From Pycnococcus provasolii (taxonomy: Eukaryota > Chlorophyta > Pseudoscourfieldiophyceae > Pseudoscourfieldiales > Pycnococcaceae): a DNA stretch of 64,000 nt. Below, in pieces: positions 49,601-58,293 of the stretch (position 1 is its first letter; every line of letters begins with the position of its first letter). The DNA lies in contig OW568872.1 of NCBI GenBank assembly GCA_938743325.2, positions 310,001-374,000 on the forward strand, read 5' to 3'. The notes under the pieces are model-generated. The model did no database searches. It had not been told where the DNA came from and saw nothing but the letters and a program-made list of their open reading frames with translations. Position numbers and translations under genes: made by a program.

Positions 49601-51497
49601 CGGTGACGGCGACAGCGACGTCGATGATGGCGATTATCAAGGAGGAGAAGCCGGTGGCTTGGCACTGCAGTCAGTGAAGGGTAAGGCTCAGCTCACGCCT
49701 GCAAAACGTGCAGCCTCGACGTCAGGCGCTGCGAAAGAAACATTGCAAACGAAACGTGATCGCCGGCAATCGCGCCCGAACGTCAAATGGTTTGCAGGAG
49801 AGGAGGATAGCCAGGGCGACGACGGGGCGGAGGACTACGCACTTCATTCCAGATTTGAAGAGTCGAATGCAATTGGAAAACGGCGCAAGGCGATGTCGAA
49901 AGCCCTGATGAAGGCACACGGCTTGAAGAACGGAGATGGCCCGTGGTATCGCGTGCCTGCGGCTACGTATCTGGCACGTCGCTCAGCCATATTTTGCACA
50001 GGCTTCAGCTGGTCGTCGGCGCTGAGCAACGCCGGAGGAAGTCGGCGCGTTGCTTATCTCGCGACGTGCTTCGCGAACGGCGCCGTGTCTTTCGTGCGCT
50101 TTAGCACGCAAGACAAGGCTTCGAGTCCGCGGTGGTCAGGCTACTGGCACGGGTCGGCGTCGTCGGTGGAGAGAACTCCCGCGGTTGCGGTTGCCTTCCA
50201 CCCGCACAGGCGAGACGGTCACGAGCACGTCGTGCTGCTCGCGCGTCGCGACGACGCCGTGGATGCCTTCGCCTTCTCGTTCGACCCTGACGAGGCGCTC
50301 CCATCGTCGATGCCAGCGGCGCCAAAACACTCAGTGAGCGCTCGCCTTGCGCTCTCGCGCATCGAACCCTGTGCGCCTGTGTTCCGCGTTCGCGCGGCTT
50401 GTGACGTGCCGAAGGGCGTGGTGGACAACGTGATTGCCGCGCCACATAACGTGCATGCCCCCTCGCTTTGCGTGTGGGCGCTTACACGAAGTGACGGCCA
50501 TGTGGATGTGTTTGCGCACGATGTACAGTTATCGGGTGGCGTGGCGTCTAAAGCGCTAGACATGGATCGTGGCGCACGTCTCGTGACAGACTGTGTATTC
50601 CTGCCACCCCGAGCCACGGAAGGGAAGGACGGTGTGGCGCACGAGCTTTTTGCGGTGACGGAGGATGGTGGCGCAAGACTAGTTGCGTTCGATGCACGCT
50701 CTGCGAGCGACGGCGATGACGTGCAGATTGCCAACGAGCGAGCACTTCCTGTTCCATTCTCGTTTCCCACGGTCACGGGCACGACCCATATTGCGGGTGT
50801 GGCATTGTGCCCATCCGGCAGCGGCCTTGTTGCCGCCGCTCTGGTGGGCCGGGACGCGCATCGAAAGCCTTTCGAGGCGGACGGCGACGACAACGTCGAG
50901 GATGGCGGTGCTGAGACGCAAATCGAAAGACGTTTCGTGGGCAAGGCGTCGCTCTTGCTCGCGCCGATGGTTCCCTCAAGTGAGGAGGAGTGGAGAGCGC
51001 GGCTTCGATCCTTTGTCGAGAGTCATGGCGACGAGGATGATGCGGTGCCGGTCTATTGGGATTTGATCGCGGCGTTTCGCTCCGTGGCGTCACTGGGCAA
51101 TATGCATATGGCGCGTTCCGCGCTTGCAGCTGAGCTCGCAAGACTTGAGGGTGGTCTGCTGGGCGAGAGCAGCAGCAGCACACCCGACGGTGGTGCGTTT
51201 GGCGATGCGCGACGCAACGGTCAGGTTGCCTTTGTGCTAAGGCGTTGCCTTGGCCCGGAGATTGGATGTGGTCTGGCTGATGGCGCGGCAGCAACTGCGT
51301 GGATGAATAAGACAGCTGAACTCGAAAAGGCTTTGGTGAAGTCATCTACCGAAATGGATGAAGACGACGGCGACTTTGAGTGCTTGTGCTGTAATCGTGT
51401 CGGTTCCGGCACGGACGTTGCAACGTGTGCGGTGTGCGGTGTTCGCATGCGCGTGCGTGGTGCATGGCGTTTGCTGATGACTGCAAATACTTGTTGA
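46668..51497 (+). CDS. Large nuclear protein with AT-hooks and a PHD finger, TFIIIC-delta-like ends
   Basis: 1609 residues, ATG 46668. Residues 268-340 (IRRVAWSPPRL, SCLLAVLSEEGDVIVFESP, DVTHALADAL) resemble the start of the TFIIIC delta/90-kDa beta-propeller. Residues 456-555 hold four tandem 25-residue units with the AT-hook core VGRPKK. Next come a helical block of unknown type (about 615-705), two copies of an STRSSLELGKAMEVEGEKN unit with Glu runs, and a PHD finger at 888-938 (CAICNLGGDLVCCEKC, YHFECL, WYCPACC). Residues 1095-1500 look like further propeller strands (VAYLATCFANGAVSFVRF). A final zinc pair (FECLCCNRVG, CAVCGVRM) resembles the TFIIIC C-terminal finger. Likely a chromatin-linked transcription factor; the TFIIIC link is an inference from short motifs. 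Confidence 0.7.
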   Translation: MSGSGGNGGNGDVLSEVFDLAMTQDPVVVAGNNAPLPDNAHAVADNSGHGNVPTARSLGGGGGGAAGVSVVAAPPTPLGAIASVPTAALVVAQQHAQQQQAMKAMQQQRQTTRRTQVATLVQQMQLPTPNVPSSTNFNALPPASAGLSWSAENVLALASGSAATILAPSDENSVRNHASMRRAMVEEVLPNDRETVESFCAHPTNLNAETHVALWCALRFRRKRMMRCTPQRIDVMTDQRLLSMYRELFDIVGGMTGTGGDPADEPRIRRVAWSPPRLTPVGEDEAPPVCSCLLAVLSEEGDVIVFESPKTDSPIARATNFQPIIDVTHALADALEAGDEIWPRHPNSVGWESVGGARKDVDDHDTIVRRYTSCVDLQSDGEAEYRQNLPRRGRPKIMPPAPPLPEDADLLLPQPPLPPAPPMPVKNKAGRRRKTPKLEPNAEAEDGAQLPPPPPPERKRGVGRPKKSESAAALPAPPPPPERKRGVGRPKKSESAAALPAPPPPPEQKRGVGRPKKSESAAALPAPPPPPEQKRGVGRPKKSESAAAPPPPPAPQAHLPPSPPAEPESSSSESGESDTETYAPIDVKKPKVSNSVSKACKVPRDWPDPSKAKGLKFKSGKKLRSPRTAFLFISEQVHQSFAFWRSHIPDKDLEKYVQGQHMRGTDVELVQLVHYLVIQHYAELAAKAKVDPDELMKDARQRLRNRFTGFFAKLSGLGGSAGAGAGAVTQADEDGKPKRTTRSSMHTSQGQAAAGPSGSFVMTRHTPRRSTRSSLELGKAMEVEGEKNAIVAVKTTPRRSTRASRVQEEEEEEEEEEEEEEEEEADVTTRHAPRRSTRSSLELGKAMEVEGEKNASVAVKTTPRRSTRASRVQEEEEEEEEEEEEEDPNDDQCAICNLGGDLVCCEKCPKSYHFECLSAPREEVEAADPWYCPACCEEECTKKLAKAGKGAAQKGQQADAIDDSGDEDDAYKADGEGNGDGDSDVDDGDYQGGEAGGLALQSVKGKAQLTPAKRAASTSGAAKETLQTKRDRRQSRPNVKWFAGEEDSQGDDGAEDYALHSRFEESNAIGKRRKAMSKALMKAHGLKNGDGPWYRVPAATYLARRSAIFCTGFSWSSALSNAGGSRRVAYLATCFANGAVSFVRFSTQDKASSPRWSGYWHGSASSVERTPAVAVAFHPHRRDGHEHVVLLARRDDAVDAFAFSFDPDEALPSSMPAAPKHSVSARLALSRIEPCAPVFRVRAACDVPKGVVDNVIAAPHNVHAPSLCVWALTRSDGHVDVFAHDVQLSGGVASKALDMDRGARLVTDCVFLPPRATEGKDGVAHELFAVTEDGGARLVAFDARSASDGDDVQIANERALPVPFSFPTVTGTTHIAGVALCPSGSGLVAAALVGRDAHRKPFEADGDDNVEDGGAETQIERRFVGKASLLLAPMVPSSEEEWRARLRSFVESHGDEDDAVPVYWDLIAAFRSVASLGNMHMARSALAAELARLEGGLLGESSSSTPDGGAFGDARRNGQVAFVLRRCLGPEIGCGLADGAAATAWMNKTAELEKALVKSSTEMDEDDGDFECLCCNRVGSGTDVATCAVCGVRMRVRGAWRLLMTANTC
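48035..48330 (+). repeat. Four 75-bp tandem repeats encoding AT-hook units
   Basis: GGAACGAAAGCGTGGAGTTG starts at 48035 and 48110, and GGAACAAAAGCGTGGAGTTG at 48185 and 48260. Units differ by very few bases and are in frame (25 codons), indicating recent expansion. Confidence 0.95.
48955..49320 (+). repeat. Two-copy in-frame repeat ending in Glu-rich runs
   Basis: ACGCCACGTCGTAGTACACG (48962) recurs as GCACCACGTCGTAGTACACG (49160). Both continue through the same STRSS...EEE coding unit and GAG/GAA runs. Confidence 0.85.
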
Positions 51498-51675
51498 ATG
51501 TTTGTGAAAATGTGTAACATCGTGGATTTACCAAAAAAAAATCAAATAAAACGTGGTGAACTGAAATTTGTTTGCGTTTCAAAAAGGACGATCTCGAAGA
51601 CGAAAAGTTTTTGTGTAAGCGTTCGCTGCCTGGTGAGTGATGTTGGTCTTCGGACCAAAACAAACACAGATTGAT

Positions 51676-52569
51676 CTAAAAAAAAACGGGTTCCGAGGGA
51701 TCGACGGGATCCACGTTGGTGGCTTTGTTTTTGTTCTTCTCCACGCGCGACGTCGTCGCTTTCCCGAGCGTGTCGATGAATCCTCCCTCAAAAGTGAATG
51801 CTGCAGGTGGATGATTTGTCGTGGTCTTTTTCGCCTTCATGGTGATTGCAGTTCCTGCTGCGACGTCGACGTCATGCATTTCGGGGAAGCCTGGCCCGAT
51901 AAGTGCCCAAGCCCACTTATTGGATCCAGCTTGCTTTTGAGAAGCAAAAGGGTCCACCTTCGGCTTTGGAGGAGGCACCGGAGGCGCGATAGTACGTCCG
52001 AGTGCTGTCGCACCACCTCCGGGAAGCGCAGGCGCATCGAAAGACTTGTGAAGAGCCACGGCGTCAAAGCTCCCACGCCCGCCGCCACCACCGCAGTTGT
52101 CGTCGTCGTCGTCGTCGTCGTCGTCATTCACAGCTGCCTCACGACCTGCAACCTCCATAGCAGTCAGGTCCCCAAGTACATCCACTTCAGGATCACTGTG
52201 CTTGGCACTTGGATAGCGCAGGGGCATTCGGTGCTTTTTCTTCTTGGTGCCCGTGGCAGGCACGACCAAATGGTCCTCTACACTGTCACGTGGTGCATTG
52301 GCAGCAGTCGTCGTCGCCTTTGCTACTTTTTCATCTTCAGACTCTTCCTTCGGATACGTACGTTCTTTTTTCTTACGTTCGATTGGATTTCCGTACCTGA
52401 GGAAGAACGACGGCGTATGTTCGTCTTTTTTCTTTGAGGAGGAGGTGGTGGTATCCGCCACCGCCGCTGCGGTGGTGGTGGTACTACGAGCAGCAGCGTC
52501 ATCTTTGGAGGCACCAGAAGAGCGACCGAACAGGCGATGGAACATGCTTGGCGACACGGGTTGGGACAT
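51676..52569 (-). CDS. Hypothetical low-complexity protein
   Basis: 297 residues from ATG 52569 (MSQPVSPSMFHRLFG). It is rich in Thr, Lys, Asp and Pro, with a poly-Asp run and a Pro-Lys stretch (PPVPPPKPKVDPFA). A small ordered-looking piece, NKWAWALIGPGFPEMH, lies near residue 215. I recognise no family. The codon use matches the neighbours. It converges with the PHD gene. Confidence 0.5.
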   Translation of the reverse strand: MSQPVSPSMFHRLFGRSSGASKDDAAARSTTTTAAAVADTTTSSSKKKDEHTPSFFLRYGNPIERKKKERTYPKEESEDEKVAKATTTAANAPRDSVEDHLVVPATGTKKKKHRMPLRYPSAKHSDPEVDVLGDLTAMEVAGREAAVNDDDDDDDDDNCGGGGGRGSFDAVALHKSFDAPALPGGGATALGRTIAPPVPPPKPKVDPFASQKQAGSNKWAWALIGPGFPEMHDVDVAAGTAITMKAKKTTTNHPPAAFTFEGGFIDTLGKATTSRVEKNKNKATNVDPVDPSEPVFF

Positions 52570-52784
52570 GGAATTGTGGAAAGTAAAGCACTTGACCACC
52601 AGAGGAGAGGGTGGGTGACTCACTGTGCTGGTGGGGGCGTGGGGCAGGAGCCTTCCCCGTCCCCGGACGCGTCGAGGAACTGAGGAAGAGGCTGACGTGG
52701 TGGTTCGGGGGAGGGAAGGAAGGATGTAAAACATGTGAAATTTGAAATTTCACAACGACAAAGTAAGTTCCGGCCCCTCGTCGT

Positions 52785-52823
52785 GTTAGGGTTAGGGTTA
52801 GGGTTAGGGTTAGGGTTAGGGTT
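52785..52823 (+). repeat. Six-unit TTAGGG array
   Basis: Tandem TTAGGG units located 215-255 bp upstream of the minus-strand hypothetical gene. On that gene's sense strand it reads CCCTAA. Confidence 0.95.
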
Positions 52824-52966
52824 TATGGCTGTTTGCGTGTTTTGCTATGAAAATAGTTAGCTATGTCAAGGCTCAACTTTATGTTACACAGGTTTGTTCC
52901 TGTCGGCGGCTGGTCTCGTCGAGATTGCCGTCCCAGGTGCCAGGCAATGTCGGTGGTCTGCTACTC

Positions 52967-53719
52967 TTAAGTAGTTGTGGTTGATTCGTACTCGATTTGG
53001 AGCTCGTCGAAGCGTCGGTTCCAAGCCTCCAAGTCCTCCCGCATGGCGTCGTCAACATCCTGTTGAGTGGTAATAGGCGCATCCGGGTCCCAGATGCGCA
53101 GGCGACAAGGAAGCACCGCGAGAGCGTCAGTCGGAAGCATAAGCAACGCGTTCATCAGCCAGTCCCAGTCACCCTCGACGCGAGGCACTCGTGCGATACC
53201 GACGAGCTCGGCCAGGTCGCCAGCACCGGACTGGCCGAACGCCGCGCCAGTTGCACGGCGGAACGCGCCAACGGCGTCGCCTGTCGTGAGTGGTGAGCGA
53301 ACTGTCATGGGCGGCAGAGCGATGAAGTCCTCCCCAAAGATGCTCCCGCGAAACTCCGCGTCAAAGTCCAGCGAACAATTTCCATTAGAAGTGTCCAGAG
53401 ATCCTCGAAGTGTAAGCGGCACAATTTCGATGCAAATACCAGGTGGGAGTGGAACGCCGAACACCTTCGTGCTTCGGCTGTCGACGGGCGGTCCTTCGAA
53501 CGAACTCACGTCGAACTCCAACGTGAGCTCGCCATTCCTCGCTTCGCAAACGTGCCCAAGTGTCGTCGCTCCCGTCGCATCGTAGTCAAAGTCAGGCCAA
53601 CGTGAGACGCCGAGTGTAGGCCGCGTCGCGGGCATCGTGGTGAGCGCAACGCGCCAACCCGCCTTGGCTTGAGCCGCACCACCGCCAGGTATGATTCCGT
53701 TCGCTCTCATGGCTCTCAT
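52967..53719 (-). CDS. Hypothetical protein, ordered, no recognised domain
   Basis: 250 residues from ATG 53719 (an ATG at 53710 is equally possible). The sequence alternates strands and turns (LTLEFDVSSFEGPPVD, IEIVPLTLRGSLD, CSLDFDAEFRGSIFGEDFIALPPMTVRSPLTTGD), suggesting a beta-rich fold such as a plastid lipid-associated or lipocalin-like protein. A C-terminal helix (DVDDAMREDLEAWNRRFDELQIEYES) follows. No signature is strong enough to name it. Confidence 0.6.
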   Translation of the reverse strand: MRAMRANGIIPGGGAAQAKAGWRVALTTMPATRPTLGVSRWPDFDYDATGATTLGHVCEARNGELTLEFDVSSFEGPPVDSRSTKVFGVPLPPGICIEIVPLTLRGSLDTSNGNCSLDFDAEFRGSIFGEDFIALPPMTVRSPLTTGDAVGAFRRATGAAFGQSGAGDLAELVGIARVPRVEGDWDWLMNALLMLPTDALAVLPCRLRIWDPDAPITTQQDVDDAMREDLEAWNRRFDELQIEYESTTTT

Positions 53720-53807
53720 TCCTGGGGGATGGATACGCGAAAGATATGACAGATATGGAAATATCAAGGGCGGAGAGAGATATGATGGCACCACAAGAGG
53801 ATGAGAT

Positions 53808-53828
53808 AACCCTAGCCCTAACCCTAAT
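53808..53828 (-). repeat. TTAGGG-type units 5' of the hypothetical gene
   Basis: AACCCTAGCCCTAACCCTAA on the plus strand, so TTAGGG on the sense strand of the gene ending at 53719, about 90 bp upstream of its ATG. Confidence 0.8.
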
Positions 53829-53984
53829 GCCGGGGATTCCGGGGGATAGACCTTGTCGACGAAGGCCCGTTTTGAAAATAAGGCTGAACCTTACGGTTCC
53901 GAACCCCAATTCCCCAACCTCTGTTTTGGGGGAAACATTGGGGAATTGGGCGATTTTTAGCGCCTTATGGTTCCCCAACTGGCA

Positions 53985-54530
53985 TTCCGAACCGATAAGT
54001 GGGTTTGTTTTGTCGTTCCACGCGCCAGGTGCAGCCGGGACAACGTGCCAGAAGCGCAGAGTTCTGTCGCAGGTCGCCTGCCACGCGAGCGAAGGCTTGT
54101 CGTTGGCGCGCGTGTGGTGGTTCTGCCTCTGCCATGGGCAGCCGTCCTAGCGTGCGTGCACCACGTCGGTGCAGCCGACGCAGCCTGGGTACCCGACGAC
54201 AGCGTATTCAGACATTGCCGCGAGTACGCGCTCGCGCGTGATCGCGTCGATGTCAGGGAGGTGCATGTGCCTGAGCTTGCCGAAAGCAATTGCAATCATC
54301 GCTGTCTGAATTCGTGTTCGGCACAACCGAGTTCGACAACGCATGCAGGCTGGCTTCTCGGTGCTGCCCTCGGCGAGCGTGGACGACGTGTTACCTTCGT
54401 CCAGCCCCCTTCTGTGTCGTCGTTCACGTGTTCCTCCATGTCTTCCACCTCATCAGTGGTATCATGTTGAACAACTTCGGGTTGTTTTTCGCGTCGTCGA
54501 GCTTCACGTTCGGCCTCCGTCCGCGTCACC
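53985..54530 (-). mobile_element. Fossil PIF/Harbinger-like DDE transposase fragment
   Basis: On the minus strand YAVVGYPGCVGCTDVVHAR is followed in the same frame by CPWQ..., DKPSLAWQATCDRTLRFWHV and GAWNDKT. This is the order seen in protist Harbinger-type transposases (GFPGC-GS-DVTH, W-RCP, then a TVDHTGR-like strand and G-WNDKT). An internal TAG at 54147-54149 stands where a Trp codon (TGG) is usual, and the frame upstream is interrupted again at 54296. The sequence after DKT is unlike a transposase, so the 3' half is lost. No inverted termini were found. Confidence 0.65.
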
Positions 54531-55056
54531 GCTGCGGCGTTACGGCGTAAGTACGTCTGGTATTGACCACCATGCTGCTTAAGAGTAGGCGGCAGCGGCG
54601 GAAGCGGCGGAAGCCGGAAGCTGTATCGCGCCGGACCCGCAGCACAACCCGGGGCGCACCAATCCCGACCGGGATCCCCGGCGTCCAGGCAAGAAGCCAG
54701 GCAAGGAACCAGGGAGGGGAGGGAAGCCCAAAAAAGGTCCTACGAGGGATCCCGGCAAAGGACCTTCTGGTGGTTTGGTGGTACTTCCAACCCGTCCAAC
54801 CCGATGGAATTTCGGGGACCACCTAAGTAAGGTAAACCTCCTCACCGGTCAACCCGCGGGGCCCGGGGGTGGTCGAGATCGTACGAGGTTCGTTCCGGAA
54901 GCGTTCGGGACAGTCCGGGCTTTTCCTATGTTTTCTGACCAGTCCCGTCCCTCCCTCTCTCTTCCGCAAGCGATTCTCGGCGCTCCTCTTGAGCAACGAC
55001 GAATGGAGTGAGGAGTGGACGTGGTGGTGTCACGTAAATCATCATCGATCGTCCAT
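54531..55056. other. Spacer before the subtilase gene
   Basis: About 525 bp with short GC-rich direct words (GGGATCCC and GGCAAGAAGCCAGGCAAGGAACC). No gene is seen. Confidence 0.4.
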
Positions 55057-57282
55057 ATGGCGGTTCCTCGGGTTGGTGGGGTGGTGGGCTTCATGATGAT
55101 GGGCAGCCCTGTGGCTCTCCTCATAACAACTGCCGTTCTCCACGCATTGTTAGCTTTTTCTTCTCTAAAGCTTGCGTCGTTGTTGTCGTCGTCGTCCGGA
55201 TCGGGATCATCACCATGGGTGGTGGTGGTCTCAGCACAGCAGCAGTCTGCTGATGGTGAATTTTCGTCGTCGTCAGAATTCAAACTGCCACGAGTGAATC
55301 ATCCATCCACTGCCACTAACACAGAAGCGCTCGTACCGCGCGCGTTCGGCGCGCAAAACGCGCAAACCATCCAGCCGCTCACGTCGTCCGTGCAGACCAA
55401 CTCAGAAGCATACACAAAAACACACGTTCCCACGATCGTCGTCTTTAACGCAGACACGAAGCACACAACTCTCGCCGTGCTCGATGATATCTGCGAAACG
55501 CACGGCGTCGATCTCGTGAACGACGAACGAAAAGTTGTCACCATCGGCGCTACAAAAGAACAAAGAGTTACACCCGTCGATCAGGCATGTCACATGCCTG
55601 AGGTGTGCAAGCATATCTTCCGCACGGACATGCTAGGTGTCTCTGGGAACTTCTCGCAGGCACAACTTGACAAACTTGTGAAATGCTTGCCAGATGGCGC
55701 TATCGATTACGTCGAGCCGGATGAACGAGTCTTCAAGATGGAGGATCACGATGACTGGAAACCTGGTGGTCGCATGTTTCCCATCGACAACACTACGAAA
55801 CATCTACTGCTACCTCGTCACCATCATCATATTCGTCGAAGAAGGCGACGGCAGCGGCGGCATCTTCTCATGAAAGAAGACATGGAAGAAGAAGAAGAAG
55901 ACGAGAAAAAGGAAAAGGGTGACTCGGAGTTACGACAGGTCTTGATGATGGCAGCTGCACGCGTAGAAACAGAAGAGGACCACATATCACTACTTGCACA
56001 CATCAGCCGCGACGCGAAAAGATCCTTCTCGAGCTCAGATTTTGAACGCGTGCAAGCCATGTCCTCGCGACCACAACCAGGCAACAGTATACCAACACAA
56101 AAGGCGTCAGCGGGAGAGGAGGTGGCATTCACTCAATGCACGAGCTGTGCGGGATTTGGCAACCTCACTGCACAACAGCTCAACGACGCCGACTTGGATG
56201 GCGCCAAGGCGCAGAGTCTTCACCTTGCGCTGTGGAACCTCGATCGCGCAGATCAGAGAAGCTTGCCGCTGGATGGAGAGTACCACTACGGAAACGACGC
56301 AAATGCGGGAACTGGGCGTGGAGTCACCATATATGTCATCGACAGTGGCTTAAACAAAAATCATCAGGAATTTGCGCCGTGGACGTTGGAGGAGCAGGAG
56401 AGAGACGATGCCGGCACTGGGCGAATGATGGAGGAGGAGGAGGAGAAGCGTGCCGGCACCGACGGAACGGGAAAAGGTTCCAGTTCACCACAGACAACAA
56501 AGAGGTGGAGGAGAAGAGCGCGACGTGGCCCAGATTACGTGGACGACGACGAAGACAACTCCGACTGCGACGGGCATGGAACGCACGTCGCGGCGACCGC
56601 TGTTGGCCGAAGCGTGGGCGTGGCAAAGGGGGCAAATGTCGTGGGCGTTCGCGTTCTTGGGTGCGATGGTAGCGGGAGCATTTCTGACGTCATTGCAGGA
56701 TTGGATTGGGTCGCAGCTCACCATCGCAAGCCCGCCGTTGCCACGCTGTCACTCGGCATTGCGGTTGGTCGGTGGAGTCGTGCGCTTGAGGATGCGGTGA
56801 AGCGCCTCGTGACGGTGCACGGCGTGGTGGTTGTGGTCGCATCCGGCAACAGCGGCGTCGACTCGTGCGCCGTGGCTCCAGGAAATGTGGCGGTGCCAAT
56901 TGCTGTGGCGGCATCCGATTTTTCAGGCAAATTTGCACCGCCCGACATCGAGCGAAGCGTCGAAAGTCTCTACCGCTGGTCAAATACAGGTGCGTGCGTT
57001 GACTTGCTTGCACCAGGTGTCGACATCTACTCGGCATGTGCGGGCTCGGGGCGTTGCAACGTCGTGGCACCCGACTCGTACACGTGGGCATCTGGCACGA
57101 GCATGGCAGTTCCTCTCGTCGCTGGAGCTGCCGCTCTGTATCTCGAGCAGCACCCGCGCGCGACGCCGGAGGAGGTGAAGTCCGCACTGCTGCGCTCGTC
57201 GACGGACGATCGCATTCGCTCGCCATATTTGTTGGCATCCACCCCGAATCGCATGCTCTACATGGGATTCATGTTTTCATGA
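55057..57282 (+). CDS. Subtilisin-like serine protease (S8), secreted
   Basis: 741 residues from ATG 55057. A hydrophobic N-terminal segment (VALLITTAVLHALLAF) is a signal peptide or anchor. An I9-like propeptide spans about 125-230 (TIVVFNAD to IDYVEPDERVF). Catalytic residues are in VTIYVIDSGLN (Asp, about 428), DCDGHGTHVAATA (His, about 506) and ASGTSMAVPLVAGAA (Ser, about 680), with the oxyanion Asn in VVVASGNSG. The subclass looks like proteinase K-type subtilases. Odd points are an insert of about 60 charged residues between the Asp and His motifs and a His/Arg-rich block at about 250-270 that separates propeptide and enzyme. Confidence 0.92.
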   Translation: MAVPRVGGVVGFMMMGSPVALLITTAVLHALLAFSSLKLASLLSSSSGSGSSPWVVVVSAQQQSADGEFSSSSEFKLPRVNHPSTATNTEALVPRAFGAQNAQTIQPLTSSVQTNSEAYTKTHVPTIVVFNADTKHTTLAVLDDICETHGVDLVNDERKVVTIGATKEQRVTPVDQACHMPEVCKHIFRTDMLGVSGNFSQAQLDKLVKCLPDGAIDYVEPDERVFKMEDHDDWKPGGRMFPIDNTTKHLLLPRHHHHIRRRRRRQRRHLLMKEDMEEEEEDEKKEKGDSELRQVLMMAAARVETEEDHISLLAHISRDAKRSFSSSDFERVQAMSSRPQPGNSIPTQKASAGEEVAFTQCTSCAGFGNLTAQQLNDADLDGAKAQSLHLALWNLDRADQRSLPLDGEYHYGNDANAGTGRGVTIYVIDSGLNKNHQEFAPWTLEEQERDDAGTGRMMEEEEEKRAGTDGTGKGSSSPQTTKRWRRRARRGPDYVDDDEDNSDCDGHGTHVAATAVGRSVGVAKGANVVGVRVLGCDGSGSISDVIAGLDWVAAHHRKPAVATLSLGIAVGRWSRALEDAVKRLVTVHGVVVVVASGNSGVDSCAVAPGNVAVPIAVAASDFSGKFAPPDIERSVESLYRWSNTGACVDLLAPGVDIYSACAGSGRCNVVAPDSYTWASGTSMAVPLVAGAAALYLEQHPRATPEEVKSALLRSSTDDRIRSPYLLASTPNRMLYMGFMFS

Positions 57283-57372
57283 CATCTATCGTGCATCAGT
57301 TCACAATCCAAAAGTGTTGTTGTTTACCTGTTACTGACAAGTGCCTTGAACAACATGTGTACAGTACATACA

Positions 57373-58140
57373 TTAGTCGTCGTCGTCGTCGTCAATTTCG
57401 TCAATCATCTTCATCATCTCCGCTTGTTCGTCCTGCTCCATCTTCTCCAACTCGGCCGTAGCTTGGTCCAAGTACGAGCACATTCTCACCGCCGCTCTCA
57501 CGGCGTTTCCAGCATACCCCACCCTCGACTCTGCCTGCTCTGCCGTCGCACCAGGGCCGATGATGCCCATGCCCACGGGTTTTTCGTACTGCAGCTCAAT
57601 CTGCTTCATGAGCGTGCTTACTGTCGCGCCCATTTCCTGTCCGTGCAGCGTGCTTCCCTTTTCGATGTACCCCAGTATGATGACGGCGTCGATATCGTTT
57701 CGCGCGATGAGCGTCGTCGCTGCGAGCGGCGCTTCGTACGATCCTGGTACCCACACCACCTCGGTGATTTTCGCGTTCATTTGTTCGGCGGTGACCCGTG
57801 CATCTTCGAGGCATCTGTCCATGAGGTCGTTATGAAATTCTCCGATGACAACGCCGAGCTGTGGTTGTGTGCCTCCCGCTGATGACGCTTCATCGCCGAC
57901 GTGCCTGATTCGCGTCTCCGTCCATTTCGAGGAGGCGGATGACTCGTGCGCGAACGTCGCACGGTACGACGGAACCGAAGCGGCGGCGGCGGAAGAGCGA
58001 AAGAAACGCGTGAAACGTCGTCCAGAAGCAGGAGCAGAAGCAGAAGGAGCACGAGCAGCACGAAGAATGGAAGAAGCACGAGCCGAAAAAAATGACGACG
58101 ACGACGATGACGACGAGTATAACGAAGACAGCATCATCAT
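57373..58140 (-). CDS. ribH: 6,7-dimethyl-8-ribityllumazine synthase, archaeal-type
   Basis: 255 residues from ATG 58140. It makes lumazine, the penultimate step of riboflavin synthesis. An organelle-type presequence (Ser/Arg/Ala, about 70-90 residues) precedes the enzyme, which reads LGVVIGEFHNDL, EVVWVPGSYEAPLAA, DAVIILGYIEKGSTLHGQE (catalytic His in LHGQE) and EKPVGMGIIGPGATAEQAE. This last block matches archaeal lumazine synthases (EKPV-LGISGPGMT) better than the plant/bacterial form (VP-VFGVLT). It ends in an acidic tail of Asp. The stop at 57373 faces the subtilase stop. Confidence 0.85.
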   Translation of the reverse strand: MMMLSSLYSSSSSSSSFFSARASSILRAARAPSASAPASGRRFTRFFRSSAAAASVPSYRATFAHESSASSKWTETRIRHVGDEASSAGGTQPQLGVVIGEFHNDLMDRCLEDARVTAEQMNAKITEVVWVPGSYEAPLAATTLIARNDIDAVIILGYIEKGSTLHGQEMGATVSTLMKQIELQYEKPVGMGIIGPGATAEQAESRVGYAGNAVRAAVRMCSYLDQATAELEKMEQDEQAEMMKMIDEIDDDDDD

Positions 58141-58293
58141 CAAAGCCAAGTCAAGTCAACAAGGAGCAGGAACAAGTCAAAGGACAAAGCAGTGCAATCG
58201 ATCCGTGCGGTGCGACGACGACAGAACAGCGGCACGTGGCGGCGACGACGACGATGAGGGGATAAGATAAAAACAGACAGATCAGAACTTCAG

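Noticed and set aside
53967-54470. Plus-strand 167-residue frame
   Set aside because: It is the antisense of the Harbinger-like transposase fossil.
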